Below are positions 56,328-64,000 of a stretch of 64,000 bases of DNA, one piece after another. The notes beneath the pieces were generated by a model that worked only from the letters and a program-made list of their open reading frames with translations, did not search any database and had not been told where the DNA came from. The stretch comes from Pseudomonadota bacterium. Its GTDB lineage: Bacteria; Desulfobacterota; Desulfovibrionia; Desulfovibrionales; Desulfomicrobiaceae. The position numbers were made by a program, and so were the translations under genes. The DNA lies in the NCBI GenBank assembly GCA_023393525.1, contig JAEWKZ010000055.1:17394-81393 (forward strand), read 5' to 3'. How positions within the stretch are numbered: the stretch's first letter is position 1; every line of letters begins with the position of its first letter.

Positions 56328-57230
56328 ATGGTCGGCACCCTGCGACAGACCCTGGATCTGCTCGGCGGCGTGGTCCTGGGAAAGGACATGCAATTGCGCC
56401 TTTCCCTGGCCTGCCTTCTGGCGCGTGGGCACCTCCTCATCGAGGACATTCCCGGCATCGGCAAGACGACTTTGGCCAAGGCCCTGGCCACGGTGCTGGG
56501 CCTTGAGTTCAAGCGGGTGCAGTTCACCAACGATCTCTTGCCGGCGGATGTGCTGGGGGTCTCGGTCTTCGACGCGGCCGAGTCGTCCTTTGTCTTCCAT
56601 CCCGGTCCGGTCTTCACCAACGTGCTCCTGGCCGACGAGATCAACCGGGGCACCCCGCGCACCCAGAGCGCACTCCTTGAGGTCATGGAGGAGCAGCAGG
56701 TCAGCCTGGACAACAGCACCCGCCTGCTGCCCCGGCCCTTCTTCGTCCTGGCCACCCAGAACGCCCTCGATCAGGCCGGCACCTATCCTCTGCCGGAGTC
56801 GCAGCTGGACCGCTTTCTGTTCCGCATCAGCCTCGGCTATCCGGACCTTGATTCCGAACTGGAGCTTCTGGGCCGCAGCCAGACCGCCGGGCGGCCGGTC
56901 CTGCCCGAGGCGGTCAGCAACGCCGACGAGGTGCTCGATCTGCAGGAGCGGGTCGATCACGTGCGCACCAGCAAGCCGCTTCTGCGTTACGTGCGCGACC
57001 TGCTGGACTGGACCCGGACCGGCGGGCGCTTTGTCAACGGCCTCTCCCCCCGCGCGGGTCAGGCCCTGGTCCGCGCTTCCCGCGCCTGGGCCTTTCTCGA
57101 TGGCCGCGATTTCGTTCTGCCCGAAGACGTGCAGGCGGTCTTTCCAAGCCTTGCCGGGCACAGGTTGCGTCCAATCGACGGCGCGGGCATCGATCCGGCC
57201 TCGATCCTGGCCTCGGTGCCCATTCCCTGA
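56328..57230 (+). CDS. MoxR-family AAA+ ATPase
   Basis: A 300-residue ATPase with Walker A DIPGIGKTTLAKAL near residues 42-55, Walker B VLLADEINRGTPRTQ and sensor FVLATQNALDQAGTYPLPESQLDRF. MoxR ATPases act as chaperones that mature or regulate partner proteins, often encoded with DUF58 and transglutaminase genes, exactly as here. It starts directly after dapB, and the DUF58 gene begins 21 bp after its stop. Confidence 0.94.
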   Translation: MVGTLRQTLDLLGGVVLGKDMQLRLSLACLLARGHLLIEDIPGIGKTTLAKALATVLGLEFKRVQFTNDLLPADVLGVSVFDAAESSFVFHPGPVFTNVLLADEINRGTPRTQSALLEVMEEQQVSLDNSTRLLPRPFFVLATQNALDQAGTYPLPESQLDRFLFRISLGYPDLDSELELLGRSQTAGRPVLPEAVSNADEVLDLQERVDHVRTSKPLLRYVRDLLDWTRTGGRFVNGLSPRAGQALVRASRAWAFLDGRDFVLPEDVQAVFPSLAGHRLRPIDGAGIDPASILASVPIP

Positions 57231-57251
57231 GCCTTGGCAGGAGGGAAGATC

Positions 57252-58199
57252 ATGATCCTGCCCCGGTTCATTCGCAACGCGATTCTGGCGCGGCAACGGG
57301 CGAGCCTGCCCCTGCGCCTGAGCCGGCGGCGGATCTACGTCCTGCCCACGCGGGCCGGGACGGTCTTCGCCTTTTTTCTTCTGGCCATGCTCGTCGCCGC
57401 CATCAACTACACCAACAACCTTGCCTTCCTGCTGACCTTTCTGCTGGGCAGCATCTCCATTCTGTCCGCCATTCATGCCTACGCCAATCTGGCCGGACTC
57501 GAGGTCGAGTCCGGACGCTTGTTTCCGGCCTTTTGCGGTGACGACGCGCGGCTTCAGCTTTTTTTCCGCGCCGGGGGGCGGGAGCGCAGGCGGATCAGCG
57601 TGCGCGTCGGGACAGCGGAAGACAACGTCTCCCTTTCCGCGGGGGCGGGTCGGGAGCTGGACCTCAATATCCCCACCATTAAGCGCGGGGTCTTCCCCCT
57701 GGGCCGGTTGGTCGTCGCCACCCGGTATCCCCTGGGGCTTTTTCGCGCATGGTCGCCCCTGGTCCTGCCCGTGACCGGAGTGGTCTATCCCCGCGCCCTG
57801 GCTGTGGAGAGCCTGGACCGGCATCATCTGGGCGGCGATGGCGATGAAGAGGGGCTCGGCGCTGTCGGGCCGTCGGGGGAGTTCGGAGGAGTGCGCCCCT
57901 ATCGTCCGGAAGACGGCATGTCCCGGATTTCCTGGAAGGCTTCGGCCAGGGGGGCTGGGCTCTTCGCCAAGGAGTTTCGGTCCGGAATCGCCGCCACCCT
58001 CGTCTTTGACTGGGACGAGGTCCATTCATCCGGCTACGAGGAACGCATCAGCCTGCTGGCCGGGCTGGTGCGGGAGGCGGAGCGCCTGGGGCTTTGCTAT
58101 GGACTGCGCCTGCCGGGGCTCAGCATCGAGCCGGGCAGCGGGGCGGGGCAGGCCCACCGTTGTCTGGAGGCGCTGGCCCTCTTGCCGGAGCGGCCATGA
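57252..58199 (+). CDS. DUF58 protein
   Basis: A 315-residue protein with two adjacent hydrophobic spans near the N-terminus (about 38-80) and a large cytoplasmic part. The DUF58 hallmark, GGVRPYRPEDGMSRISWKASARG, lies near residues 215-240. AGGAGGG precedes the ATG; a TTG six codons earlier was rejected. DUF58 proteins accompany MoxR ATPases and may be their substrates. The stop overlaps the next start (ATGA). Confidence 0.9.
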   Translation: MILPRFIRNAILARQRASLPLRLSRRRIYVLPTRAGTVFAFFLLAMLVAAINYTNNLAFLLTFLLGSISILSAIHAYANLAGLEVESGRLFPAFCGDDARLQLFFRAGGRERRRISVRVGTAEDNVSLSAGAGRELDLNIPTIKRGVFPLGRLVVATRYPLGLFRAWSPLVLPVTGVVYPRALAVESLDRHHLGGDGDEEGLGAVGPSGEFGGVRPYRPEDGMSRISWKASARGAGLFAKEFRSGIAATLVFDWDEVHSSGYEERISLLAGLVREAERLGLCYGLRLPGLSIEPGSGAGQAHRCLEALALLPERP

Positions 58200-60133
58200 T
58201 CCACGACAAGCGCCGTTTCAGCGTGACCCTGCTGGCCCTGGCCGTGGCCTTCGCCCCGCACCTGCCGCGCGTGCCGGGCTTTGTCGGCGCTTTCGTCTGC
58301 CTGGCCTGGGGCTACGCCCTGGGGATGCAGTACAGGGGCTGGCCCGTGCCCCCGCGCTGGCTGCGGGCCCTGTTGGCCCTGGGTTGCCTCGCGCTGGTGC
58401 TTTTCACGTATGGCCGATCCTTCGGACGCGACGCGGGAGTGGCCCTGCTCTCCCTCATGCTCGGGCTCAAGGCCGTGGAAAGCAAGTCCGTGCGCGACAT
58501 GCTGGCCCTCTTGTTCCTGGCCTACTTCGTGGTCGTGACCAACGTGCTCTATTCCCAGACCCTGGTCATGAGCGCCTACATGTTCCTTTCCGTGCTGGCC
58601 GTGACGGCGGCTCTGGTCCATCTGCATTCCGGCGAATCCCGCATCTTGCCGGACCTGCGGCGCGGCGGGCTCTTGCTGGCGCAATCCCTGCCCCTGGCCC
58701 TGCTTCTTTTTGTCTTTTTTCCCCGCCTGCAAGGGGCGCTGTGGGGCGTGCACGACGAGCGCGAGGAAGGGGTCAGCGGATTCAGCGAGACCCTTGAGCC
58801 GGGCTCGGTGGCGGGTCTGTCCCTGTCCCGCGAGGTCGCCTTTCGGGTCGATTTTCCGGGCTTTATTCCCGAGCGGAACAGCCTGTACTGGCGCGGCCTG
58901 GTCCTGGACAGCTTCGACGGGCAGACCTGGTTCAGGGAGCTGCCTTTCGAATTCGCACAGCCCCGCAACGCGGAACCTCCTGCGGGCAGCGTGTCCTACA
59001 CCCTGACCATGGAGCCGCACAACCGCGAGTGGGTTTTCGCCCTCGATCTGCCCGTGTCCGCACCCCGGGGCACGGTGCTGCGCTCGGACCAGACCCTGGC
59101 CAGCTTGCGCATGGTCGGCGCGAGGGTGCGCTACGAACTCGTTTCGGTGCCCGCTCCCCCGCTCTCGCCGGTTCCCGGACCGCAATGGGAAGCCCTGCCC
59201 GAGAAGGGGAATGGCCGGGCCCGCGAATTGGCAGCCCGGTGGAGGAATGAAGGCCTGGGTCCGCGCGGGCTGGTCGAAGCGGTTCTCGGCCTTTTCCGGG
59301 ACGGCGGGTTTGTGTACACGTTGCGGCCCGGAGCCATGAGCGAGGACATCATCGATCAATTTCTGTTTGCAACCCGTCAGGGATACTGCGAACATTACTC
59401 CTCGGCCATGGCCTTTTTGCTTCGCGCCGCCGGAGTTCCGGCCCGCGTCGTGGTCGGATACCAGGGCGGGGAGCAGAATCCCATGGGCGGCTACCTCATT
59501 GTCCGCCAGTCCGACGCCCACGCCTGGGTCGAGGCCTGGATCGACGGGCGCTGGCAGCGGGTGGATCCGACCTCCGTGGTCGCCCCGCAGCGTCTGGTCA
59601 CGGGAGTGGAAACCTTTGTGCCTCAAGGCGAGGGGGTGCTCCCTCCGGAAGGGCTCAGGGTCATGCGTCGGGTGGGGCGGTTTTTTCAGTTGGGATGGGA
59701 CGCGGCCAACAATTCCTGGAACCAGTGGGTTCTCGGCTTCAGCCACGAACGGCAGCGAAGCCTGTGGGAGCGCCTGGGCGTCGATCCGACCACCCGTTCC
59801 GGAGCCGGAAAGCTGGCCGTCATCCTGGCCCTGGGGCTTTGCCTCGTGCTGGGCGGCGTGTTTGGCTTCATGCTGCGCGCGCGGCGCGGCGAGCGGGACG
59901 AGGTCGCTTTTTTGTATCGGCGTTTTTGCCGCAGGCTGGCCCGGCTTGGATTGCCCAAGGGTCCGGCCGAAGGTCCGCGCGATTACGCCCGGCGCATCGG
60001 AGGTCTGCGTCCCGACCTGAAGCAGGCCGTCCGGTCCGTCGTCGATGCGTACATCGCCGTGCGGTACGGCGTCTCCGGAGATCCGGCGGGCTTCAAGCGG
60101 CTTGTTGACGAATTCATGGGGAGAAAGATGTGA
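58196..60133 (+). CDS. Membrane transglutaminase-like protein (TgpA type)
   Basis: A 645-residue protein. Five to six N-terminal membrane spans (to about residue 185) precede a periplasmic transglutaminase-like domain with the cysteine in RQGYCEHYSSAMAFLLRAAGVPAR, the histidine in SDAHAWVEAWI and the aspartate in WQRVDPTSV. One further span lies near 540-562, followed by a cytoplasmic DUF4129-like tail. This is the TgpA arrangement. With MoxR and DUF58 it forms a conserved operon, probably acting on the cell envelope. Confidence 0.92.
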   Translation: MIHDKRRFSVTLLALAVAFAPHLPRVPGFVGAFVCLAWGYALGMQYRGWPVPPRWLRALLALGCLALVLFTYGRSFGRDAGVALLSLMLGLKAVESKSVRDMLALLFLAYFVVVTNVLYSQTLVMSAYMFLSVLAVTAALVHLHSGESRILPDLRRGGLLLAQSLPLALLLFVFFPRLQGALWGVHDEREEGVSGFSETLEPGSVAGLSLSREVAFRVDFPGFIPERNSLYWRGLVLDSFDGQTWFRELPFEFAQPRNAEPPAGSVSYTLTMEPHNREWVFALDLPVSAPRGTVLRSDQTLASLRMVGARVRYELVSVPAPPLSPVPGPQWEALPEKGNGRARELAARWRNEGLGPRGLVEAVLGLFRDGGFVYTLRPGAMSEDIIDQFLFATRQGYCEHYSSAMAFLLRAAGVPARVVVGYQGGEQNPMGGYLIVRQSDAHAWVEAWIDGRWQRVDPTSVVAPQRLVTGVETFVPQGEGVLPPEGLRVMRRVGRFFQLGWDAANNSWNQWVLGFSHERQRSLWERLGVDPTTRSGAGKLAVILALGLCLVLGGVFGFMLRARRGERDEVAFLYRRFCRRLARLGLPKGPAEGPRDYARRIGGLRPDLKQAVRSVVDAYIAVRYGVSGDPAGFKRLVDEFMGRKM

Positions 60134-60363
60134 TGGAAGATAAAAAGGGTGCCCTGGTGCCGGTGGAAAAGAAGGAAGAGCCTTCCATCACGCCGGTGGA
60201 GCAGGAATACGAGCACGCCAAGTCCTACTTCAAGGAATCCTCGGTCCAGGCGGCCAAGGTCAATGCGGCGCTCATCACCGTGCTGGGGCTGTTCGTGGTG
60301 CGTGGAATCCGCTATGCGTGGGAGGCGGTAAGCTGCCGGTTTCCCTGGCGGAGAAAAAAATGA
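60133..60363 (+). CDS. Small single-span membrane protein
   Basis: A 76-residue protein starting MEDKKGALVPVEKKEE, with one hydrophobic segment (VNAALITVLGLFVVRGI) and a basic C-terminal tail. Its ATG overlaps the stop of the transglutaminase gene, so it is probably made with that operon. I do not recognise a family. Confidence 0.7.
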   Translation: MEDKKGALVPVEKKEEPSITPVEQEYEHAKSYFKESSVQAAKVNAALITVLGLFVVRGIRYAWEAVSCRFPWRRKK

Positions 60364-60382
60364 GGGCGCCCGTGGGCGCCCC
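60351..60382. terminator. Terminator between convergent genes
   Basis: A GGGCGCCC stem with a short loop (about 60364-60382) is flanked on its left by an A-run. Read on the minus strand, the stem is followed by a T-run. It probably ends the chalcone-isomerase-like gene and may also stop the plus-strand operon. Confidence 0.65.
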
Positions 60383-60384
60383 TT

Positions 60385-60948
60385 TCAGCGTTGGCCCAGA
60401 ATACCGGCCTTGAATTTTTCGCCAGGTCCGGGCTTGGGCCCGATCCAGCAGGCCAGCAGGGCGTCGTTGAAATCCTTGCCCGGAATCATTCCCTTGAGTT
60501 GGCCGCGAACCATGACCGTGGTCCCGCTTGCCGGATCGTACAGGCAGTCCAGCGTTTCTCCAGCATTCATCGTCTCCATCATGGTTCCGAGGGTGGCGAA
60601 GCGCTCTTTCAGGGAGGTGCCGGCCCCTGGCGTGTTGGCGTTCAGTCCTTCCAGCCAGGCGGCCGAGATCTTTTCGGCTTCGACCTCGCGCAGGAAGTGC
60701 ATGGTCATGGCCCGAGGGGCGTCCGTGGCCAGGATCGTTTCGGGATTCGCGGACGGCGAGGCCAGATAGAGTCCGGCGGCATAGACGTCGAAAAAGGCGA
60801 AGGTGCGCATGCCCAGGCCGTTCAAGGTCAGGGAGGACTGGCCGACGCTGAGCCGATCGGGCAGGGTCACGTCCCCGATGCCGCCGCCCGAGGCGGGGGA
60901 AGCCAGACATAGGGTGAAGAAGCAGATGAAGACGTATTTGCGGATCAT
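60385..60948 (-). CDS. Secreted chalcone-isomerase-like protein
   Basis: A 187-residue protein with a signal peptide (cut near ASPASGG). The mature part starts VTLPDRLSVGQSSLTLNGLGMRT, followed by FDVYAAGLYL and later GKDFNDALLACWIGPKPGP, which fits the bacterial chalcone-isomerase-like (Chalcone_3) family. Bacterial members are periplasmic and lack an established catalytic role. It is monocistronic, divergent from the metallophosphoesterase gene, with a dyad in the gap. Confidence 0.8.
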   Translation of the reverse strand: MIRKYVFICFFTLCLASPASGGGIGDVTLPDRLSVGQSSLTLNGLGMRTFAFFDVYAAGLYLASPSANPETILATDAPRAMTMHFLREVEAEKISAAWLEGLNANTPGAGTSLKERFATLGTMMETMNAGETLDCLYDPASGTTVMVRGQLKGMIPGKDFNDALLACWIGPKPGPGEKFKAGILGQR

Positions 60949-61010
60949 GAGTGTTTCCTTTATATCTATGCCTTTGAAATGTTGAATTTATATATTGTCT
61001 GTCGGAAAAA

Positions 61011-61030
61011 TGCTGAGCGTACGCTTAGCA
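61011..61030. promoter_or_regulatory. 20-bp dyad between divergent genes
   Basis: TGCTGAGCGT and ACGCTTAGCA are complementary at nine of ten positions, with a perfect AGCGTACGCT core. It lies 45 bp upstream of the metallophosphoesterase start and 63 bp from the chalcone-isomerase-like start. Confidence 0.4.
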
Positions 61031-61074
61031 CCGGTCGGGCAAAATGAAAAGAGGGCATCCTCGACGGAGAATGC

Positions 61075-61794
61075 ATGCTGGTCGCGATTCTTTCGGATAT
61101 TCACGGCAACATCGAAGCCCTTGAAGCCGTCTGGCAGGACATGGCTCCTCTGAGCATCGGGCGGGTGGTTTGCCTGGGGGATGTGGTCGGCTATGGGCCC
61201 AACCCGGAGGAAGCGATCAACTCCGTGCGTGAAAGGGAGGTGTTGTGCTGCATGGGCAACCATGAACTGGGCATCGTCAACGCGACCGAGCGCGCCTGGT
61301 TCAACGAAACCGCGCAAAAAGGACTGGGCCTGACCGCCAACCTTCTGTCCTCCGAGAGCCTGCGCTACATGGCCACCCTGCCCCGTTTCGTCTGTCTGGC
61401 CGGAGCCAGGTTCGTGCACGGCTTTCCTCCCGACAGCGTGACCACCTATCTTTTCCAGGTCGACGAGGAGGATATCTCGGCCTGGTTCGAGCGCGGCGAC
61501 GCCCTGACTTTCGTAGGCCACACCCATGAATTGGAGATGGTCAGCCGGGACGGGTCCGGGGTGAGGCGGCGGGATCTGGTCCGGGAGCGTTTCGTCCTGG
61601 ATCAAACCCCCTGCATCGTCAACGCCGGCAGCGTCGGGCAGCCCCGCGACGGGAACAACAACGCCAAGTATCTGCTCTGGAACACGCAGACCGGCATGAT
61701 CGAGGTCCGCTTCGTCCCCTACGACATCGAACGCACCGTGGACAAGATCCGCAAGCGGGGTTTTCCCGAGTACTACGCCACGAGGCTCTGGTGA
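61075..61794 (+). CDS. Metallophosphoesterase (calcineurin-like)
   Basis: A 239-residue phosphoesterase with metal-binding motifs in order: LSDIHGN at the N-terminus, GDVVGYGPNP, GNHE near residue 62, and GHTHE near 146. These match small calcineurin-like phosphatases or diadenosine-tetraphosphatase relatives. Its stop overlaps or closely abuts the Ser/Thr kinase gene, so phosphatase and kinase are co-expressed. The substrate could be a phosphoprotein or nucleotide. Confidence 0.88.
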   Translation: MLVAILSDIHGNIEALEAVWQDMAPLSIGRVVCLGDVVGYGPNPEEAINSVREREVLCCMGNHELGIVNATERAWFNETAQKGLGLTANLLSSESLRYMATLPRFVCLAGARFVHGFPPDSVTTYLFQVDEEDISAWFERGDALTFVGHTHELEMVSRDGSGVRRRDLVRERFVLDQTPCIVNAGSVGQPRDGNNNAKYLLWNTQTGMIEVRFVPYDIERTVDKIRKRGFPEYYATRLW

Positions 61795-61796
61795 GC

Positions 61797-63068
61797 ATGA
61801 GGATCGGACGCTACGAAATCCTGGGGCCTCTGGGCCGGGGCGGCATGGGCGGGGTGTACAAGGTCGGGCACCGGGCTCTGGGCCGGATCATGGCCCTGAA
61901 GCTTTTGCAGCCTCACGACCTGCTGGTCGAACTCATGGGCGAGGACAGGGTCCGGGCCGCCTTTCTGCGCGAGGCGAGGCTGCTGGCCGCGTGCGACCAC
62001 CGCAACATTGCCATGGTCTGGGACCTGGACGAAGACCGGGGAAGGCCCTTCATGGTCCTGGAATATCTGTGCATGAACGTGGGAACACTGATCGGCGAGG
62101 GCCGGGTGGTGGAGAACGCGACCCGCGTCGTGCCGGTGTTCACGGCCCTGGATTTTGCGCGGCAGACCCTCGATGGGCTGGAATACCTGCATGGCCGGGG
62201 CATAGTCCACCTCGACGTCAAGCCCGGGAACCTGATGCTCGCCTCGGACGGCGCCATCAAGCTCATCGACCTCGGGCTTTCGCGGCTGCGCGGCGAGGCC
62301 TGGGTCAAGCCCCGGGGGCTCAAGATCGGCTCGCCCTATTATGCCGCCCCGGAACAGGAGGACAACCCCGAGAATGCGGACGAAAGGGCCGACCTGTACG
62401 CAGTGGGGGTGGTGCTGCATCGTCTGGTCACGGGCCGATTGCCTGTGGATGGGGAGGTTGATTCGTCTCTTATTTCCACGCCGTGGCGGGAATTTTTTCA
62501 GCGGGGCCTGGCCGTGAACCCGGCAAAGCGTTTTCAGAACGCCGGAAGCATGCGCGAGTCGCTGGATGAGGTGGAGGCCGATCTGCGCGATGCGTCGAGC
62601 GATGACTGCGTGTTGGTCGAACCCGAATGCTCTGTCATGGGCGCATTGCGGTCCAGGCCGGTGCGCACGGGGGTGAAGGCGCATCCCTTCGATTTTCTGG
62701 ACGGGTTGTACCGGCCTTTGAAATTTCACGATGCCGAACTGGAAGAGGTCGCGGACGGCTGGGTGGATCGCTGCACGGGCCTGGTCTGGGGACCGGTGTC
62801 TCCCTGGCCCATGACCTGGGACGAGGCCTTGGCCTCCATGGCCGATGCGTGGCGGATGCCCACGGTGGAGGAGGCCGTGTCCCTGCTGCGGCCCGGTCAG
62901 GGGTTGGTGGAATTTTGCCGCCGGCCCTTCGAGGACAGGTATTTATGGATCTGGACAGCGGACAGGCGCAGCTATACATCGGCGTGGTTCATCGATGTGG
63001 GAGGAGGCGCGGTCCTGGCCCAGGACCGGAGTTGCCGTTTTCATGCGCGGCTGGTGCGGTCCGCATAA
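61797..63068 (+). CDS. Serine/threonine protein kinase with C-terminal DUF1566 domain
   Basis: A 423-residue cytoplasmic protein. The kinase domain (about 3-265) has the glycine loop LGPLGRGGMGGVYKV, catalytic-loop segment VHLDVKPGN (leucine where HRD has arginine), DLG in place of DFG, and YYAAPEQ. After a linker, a DUF1566-type domain (about 315-423) has the signature CTGLVWGP, MTWDEAL, AWRMPTVEE and a terminal FHARLVRS. DUF1566 is a C-type-lectin-like fold, unusual in kinases. ATG 61797 is used; a GTG at 61791 overlaps the upstream stop. Confidence 0.88.
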   Translation: MRIGRYEILGPLGRGGMGGVYKVGHRALGRIMALKLLQPHDLLVELMGEDRVRAAFLREARLLAACDHRNIAMVWDLDEDRGRPFMVLEYLCMNVGTLIGEGRVVENATRVVPVFTALDFARQTLDGLEYLHGRGIVHLDVKPGNLMLASDGAIKLIDLGLSRLRGEAWVKPRGLKIGSPYYAAPEQEDNPENADERADLYAVGVVLHRLVTGRLPVDGEVDSSLISTPWREFFQRGLAVNPAKRFQNAGSMRESLDEVEADLRDASSDDCVLVEPECSVMGALRSRPVRTGVKAHPFDFLDGLYRPLKFHDAELEEVADGWVDRCTGLVWGPVSPWPMTWDEALASMADAWRMPTVEEAVSLLRPGQGLVEFCRRPFEDRYLWIWTADRRSYTSAWFIDVGGGAVLAQDRSCRFHARLVRSA

Positions 63069-63087
63069 AACAGATTGCCCGGTGCAA

Positions 63088-63231
63088 CCGTAGGGGCAAT
63101 TTTCCTCCCCGTCGTCCGCCAACACCGACATCGCAACACCGCAGGGGCAGACCCGCGTGTCTGCCCAATCTCGGTGCAAGGCGAGACAACCATACAGGGA
63201 CCGCAGGGGCGAAAAATTTTCGCCCCTGCGG
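63088..63231. repeat. Cluster of related palindromic repeat units
   Basis: Three units share CCG(C/T)AGGGGC. Unit 1 is a half-copy at 63088. Unit 2 folds as GGGCAGAC (63145-63152) with GTCTGCCC (63159-63166). Unit 3 is a perfect 31-nt inverted repeat at 63201-63231 with arms CCGCAGGGGCGAAAA and its complement. The flanks up to 63309 hold no gene. This resembles dispersed intergenic palindromic (REP-like) elements. Confidence 0.65.
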
Positions 63232-63309
63232 CATGCGGTTGCCCGGGTGGATGGCGGGTTGGTGGATGGCAGTTCATGGTGTTATGCATAGAGACAGCGG
63301 AGAATACGC

Positions 63310-63951
63310 GTGGACAGTGGTTTTTTGCAGGTTTTCGCGGTTGGGGTGGCCGTGGCGGTGGCACCGGGGCCGGATTTTTTCATGGTCTTGCGCAACAGCC
63401 TGTCCCGGGGCCGCCTGGCCGGGGTCATGACGGCCCTGGGCATCGGGTCGGCGCTTGTCGTGCATGTGCTCTATTCCGTGCTCGGGCTGGCGCTGGTCAT
63501 CGCCTCCAGCCCGGCCGTGTTCGGATTGATCCGCGTCTGCGGGGCGCTGTACCTGATCTCCATCGCCGCGCGTTGCCTGTTCGGCCGTAAAACGGCCATG
63601 CCCGACGCCTGCGTCCAGGTGGGGGAGGCAGGCGGCAAGGATTCTTTCCTGCGCGGCTGGCGGGAGGGATTCTGGTGCAACCTCTTGAACCCCAAGGCAG
63701 CCCTCTTTTTCCTGAGCATCTTCTCCCAGTTCATGACCCCCGCCACGCCGAGCTTTCTGCGCTGGGTCTACGGGGCCGAGGTCATCGTCATCGTCACGGT
63801 CTGGTTCGTGCTCCTGGCGCTCTTTCTGTCCACGGGCCGCATGCGCGGCATGTACGCGGGCGTGGCGCGCTGGATCGACGGCGGCGTGGGCGCGATCTTT
63901 GGCGGGGTCGGGTGTTCGATTCTGGTGCAGGAGGCACGGCGGGTGCTGTAA
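63310..63951 (+). CDS. LysE/RhtB-family amino-acid exporter
   Basis: A 213-residue membrane protein with about six spans. The LysE hallmark APGPDFFMVLRNSLSRGRLAG is at the N-terminus, and FWCNLLNPKAALFFLSIF lies in the middle. GTG 63310 is the start, since no ATG lies upstream of the conserved region. Likely function is efflux of amino acids or similar metabolites. The gene ends 49 bp before the window edge. Confidence 0.9.
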   Translation: MDSGFLQVFAVGVAVAVAPGPDFFMVLRNSLSRGRLAGVMTALGIGSALVVHVLYSVLGLALVIASSPAVFGLIRVCGALYLISIAARCLFGRKTAMPDACVQVGEAGGKDSFLRGWREGFWCNLLNPKAALFFLSIFSQFMTPATPSFLRWVYGAEVIVIVTVWFVLLALFLSTGRMRGMYAGVARWIDGGVGAIFGGVGCSILVQEARRVL

Positions 63952-64000
63952 ACGCCGGGGCAAGACAGCACCAAAGGCTTGAAAGCGGGCGGCATGGCGT

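Noticed and set aside
55098..58025. 975-codon open frame antisense to the ligase end, dapB, moxR and DUF58 genes
   Set aside because: It is an antisense shadow; all four plus-strand genes have clear motifs and translation sites.

Overview
The window looks like chromosomal DNA of a GC-rich, anaerobic deltaproteobacterium of the Desulfovibrio/Desulfomicrobium type. The reasons are a pentahaem nitrite reductase NrfA with its tetrahaem quinol oxidase NrfH, a UGA-encoded selenocysteine peroxiredoxin, corrinoid methyltransferase proteins, a c-haem sensor kinase, and many small sensory and iron-sulfur proteins. Genus assignment is inference. I saw no rRNA, tRNA, CRISPR array or insertion sequence. 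Coding density is high. GC-rich codons create very long antisense shadow frames, which I left out.

Region 1 (1-12.4 kb): an iron-sulfur protein cut by the left edge, a periplasmic solute-binding-like protein, an M48 metalloprotease, a quinone-reductase-like oxidoreductase, an acyl-CoA synthetase, and a DUF4143 ATPase with three phased 17-bp palindromes upstream. Then come a methyltransferase, a cysteine-free Crp/Fnr regulator, a PAS-GGDEF-EAL protein with degenerate catalytic motifs, and a hicAB toxin-antitoxin pair with a palindrome at its promoter.

Region 2 (12.4-22.5 kb): a four-gene BMP-type ABC importer diverges from an overlapping operon of corrinoid protein, UroD-like methyltransferase, DUF1638 protein and hybrid histidine kinase, followed by a DUF2238 membrane protein. 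This looks like a regulated C1/methyl-transfer locus whose substrate is unknown.

Region 3 (22.5-33.9 kb): a YbhGFSR-type drug export operon; the selenoprotein peroxiredoxin with a recognisable bacterial SECIS hairpin; nrfHA; a divergent OmpR-type regulator; a cold-shock-like RNA-binding protein; and a membrane sensor kinase carrying a CXXCH haem site.

Region 4 (34-41.2 kb): a MOT1-like molybdate transporter followed by a molybdenum-storage-protein homologue. Next are a small protein, a PadR regulator, a Kef-type antiporter, a paired DUF1538 transporter with a PII-like protein, and a 50-residue zinc ribbon.

Region 5 (41.2-64 kb): a DUF4139 protein, a CoA-disulfide-reductase/rhodanese fusion, a clpS-clpA-aat-darP proteolysis cluster, uvrB, a K+ channel with an altered filter, a divergent NAD+-dependent DNA ligase, and dapB. 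These are followed by a MoxR/DUF58/transglutaminase operon, a chalcone-isomerase-like protein, a metallophosphoesterase overlapping a Ser/Thr kinase with a DUF1566 tail, a palindromic repeat cluster, and a LysE-type exporter.
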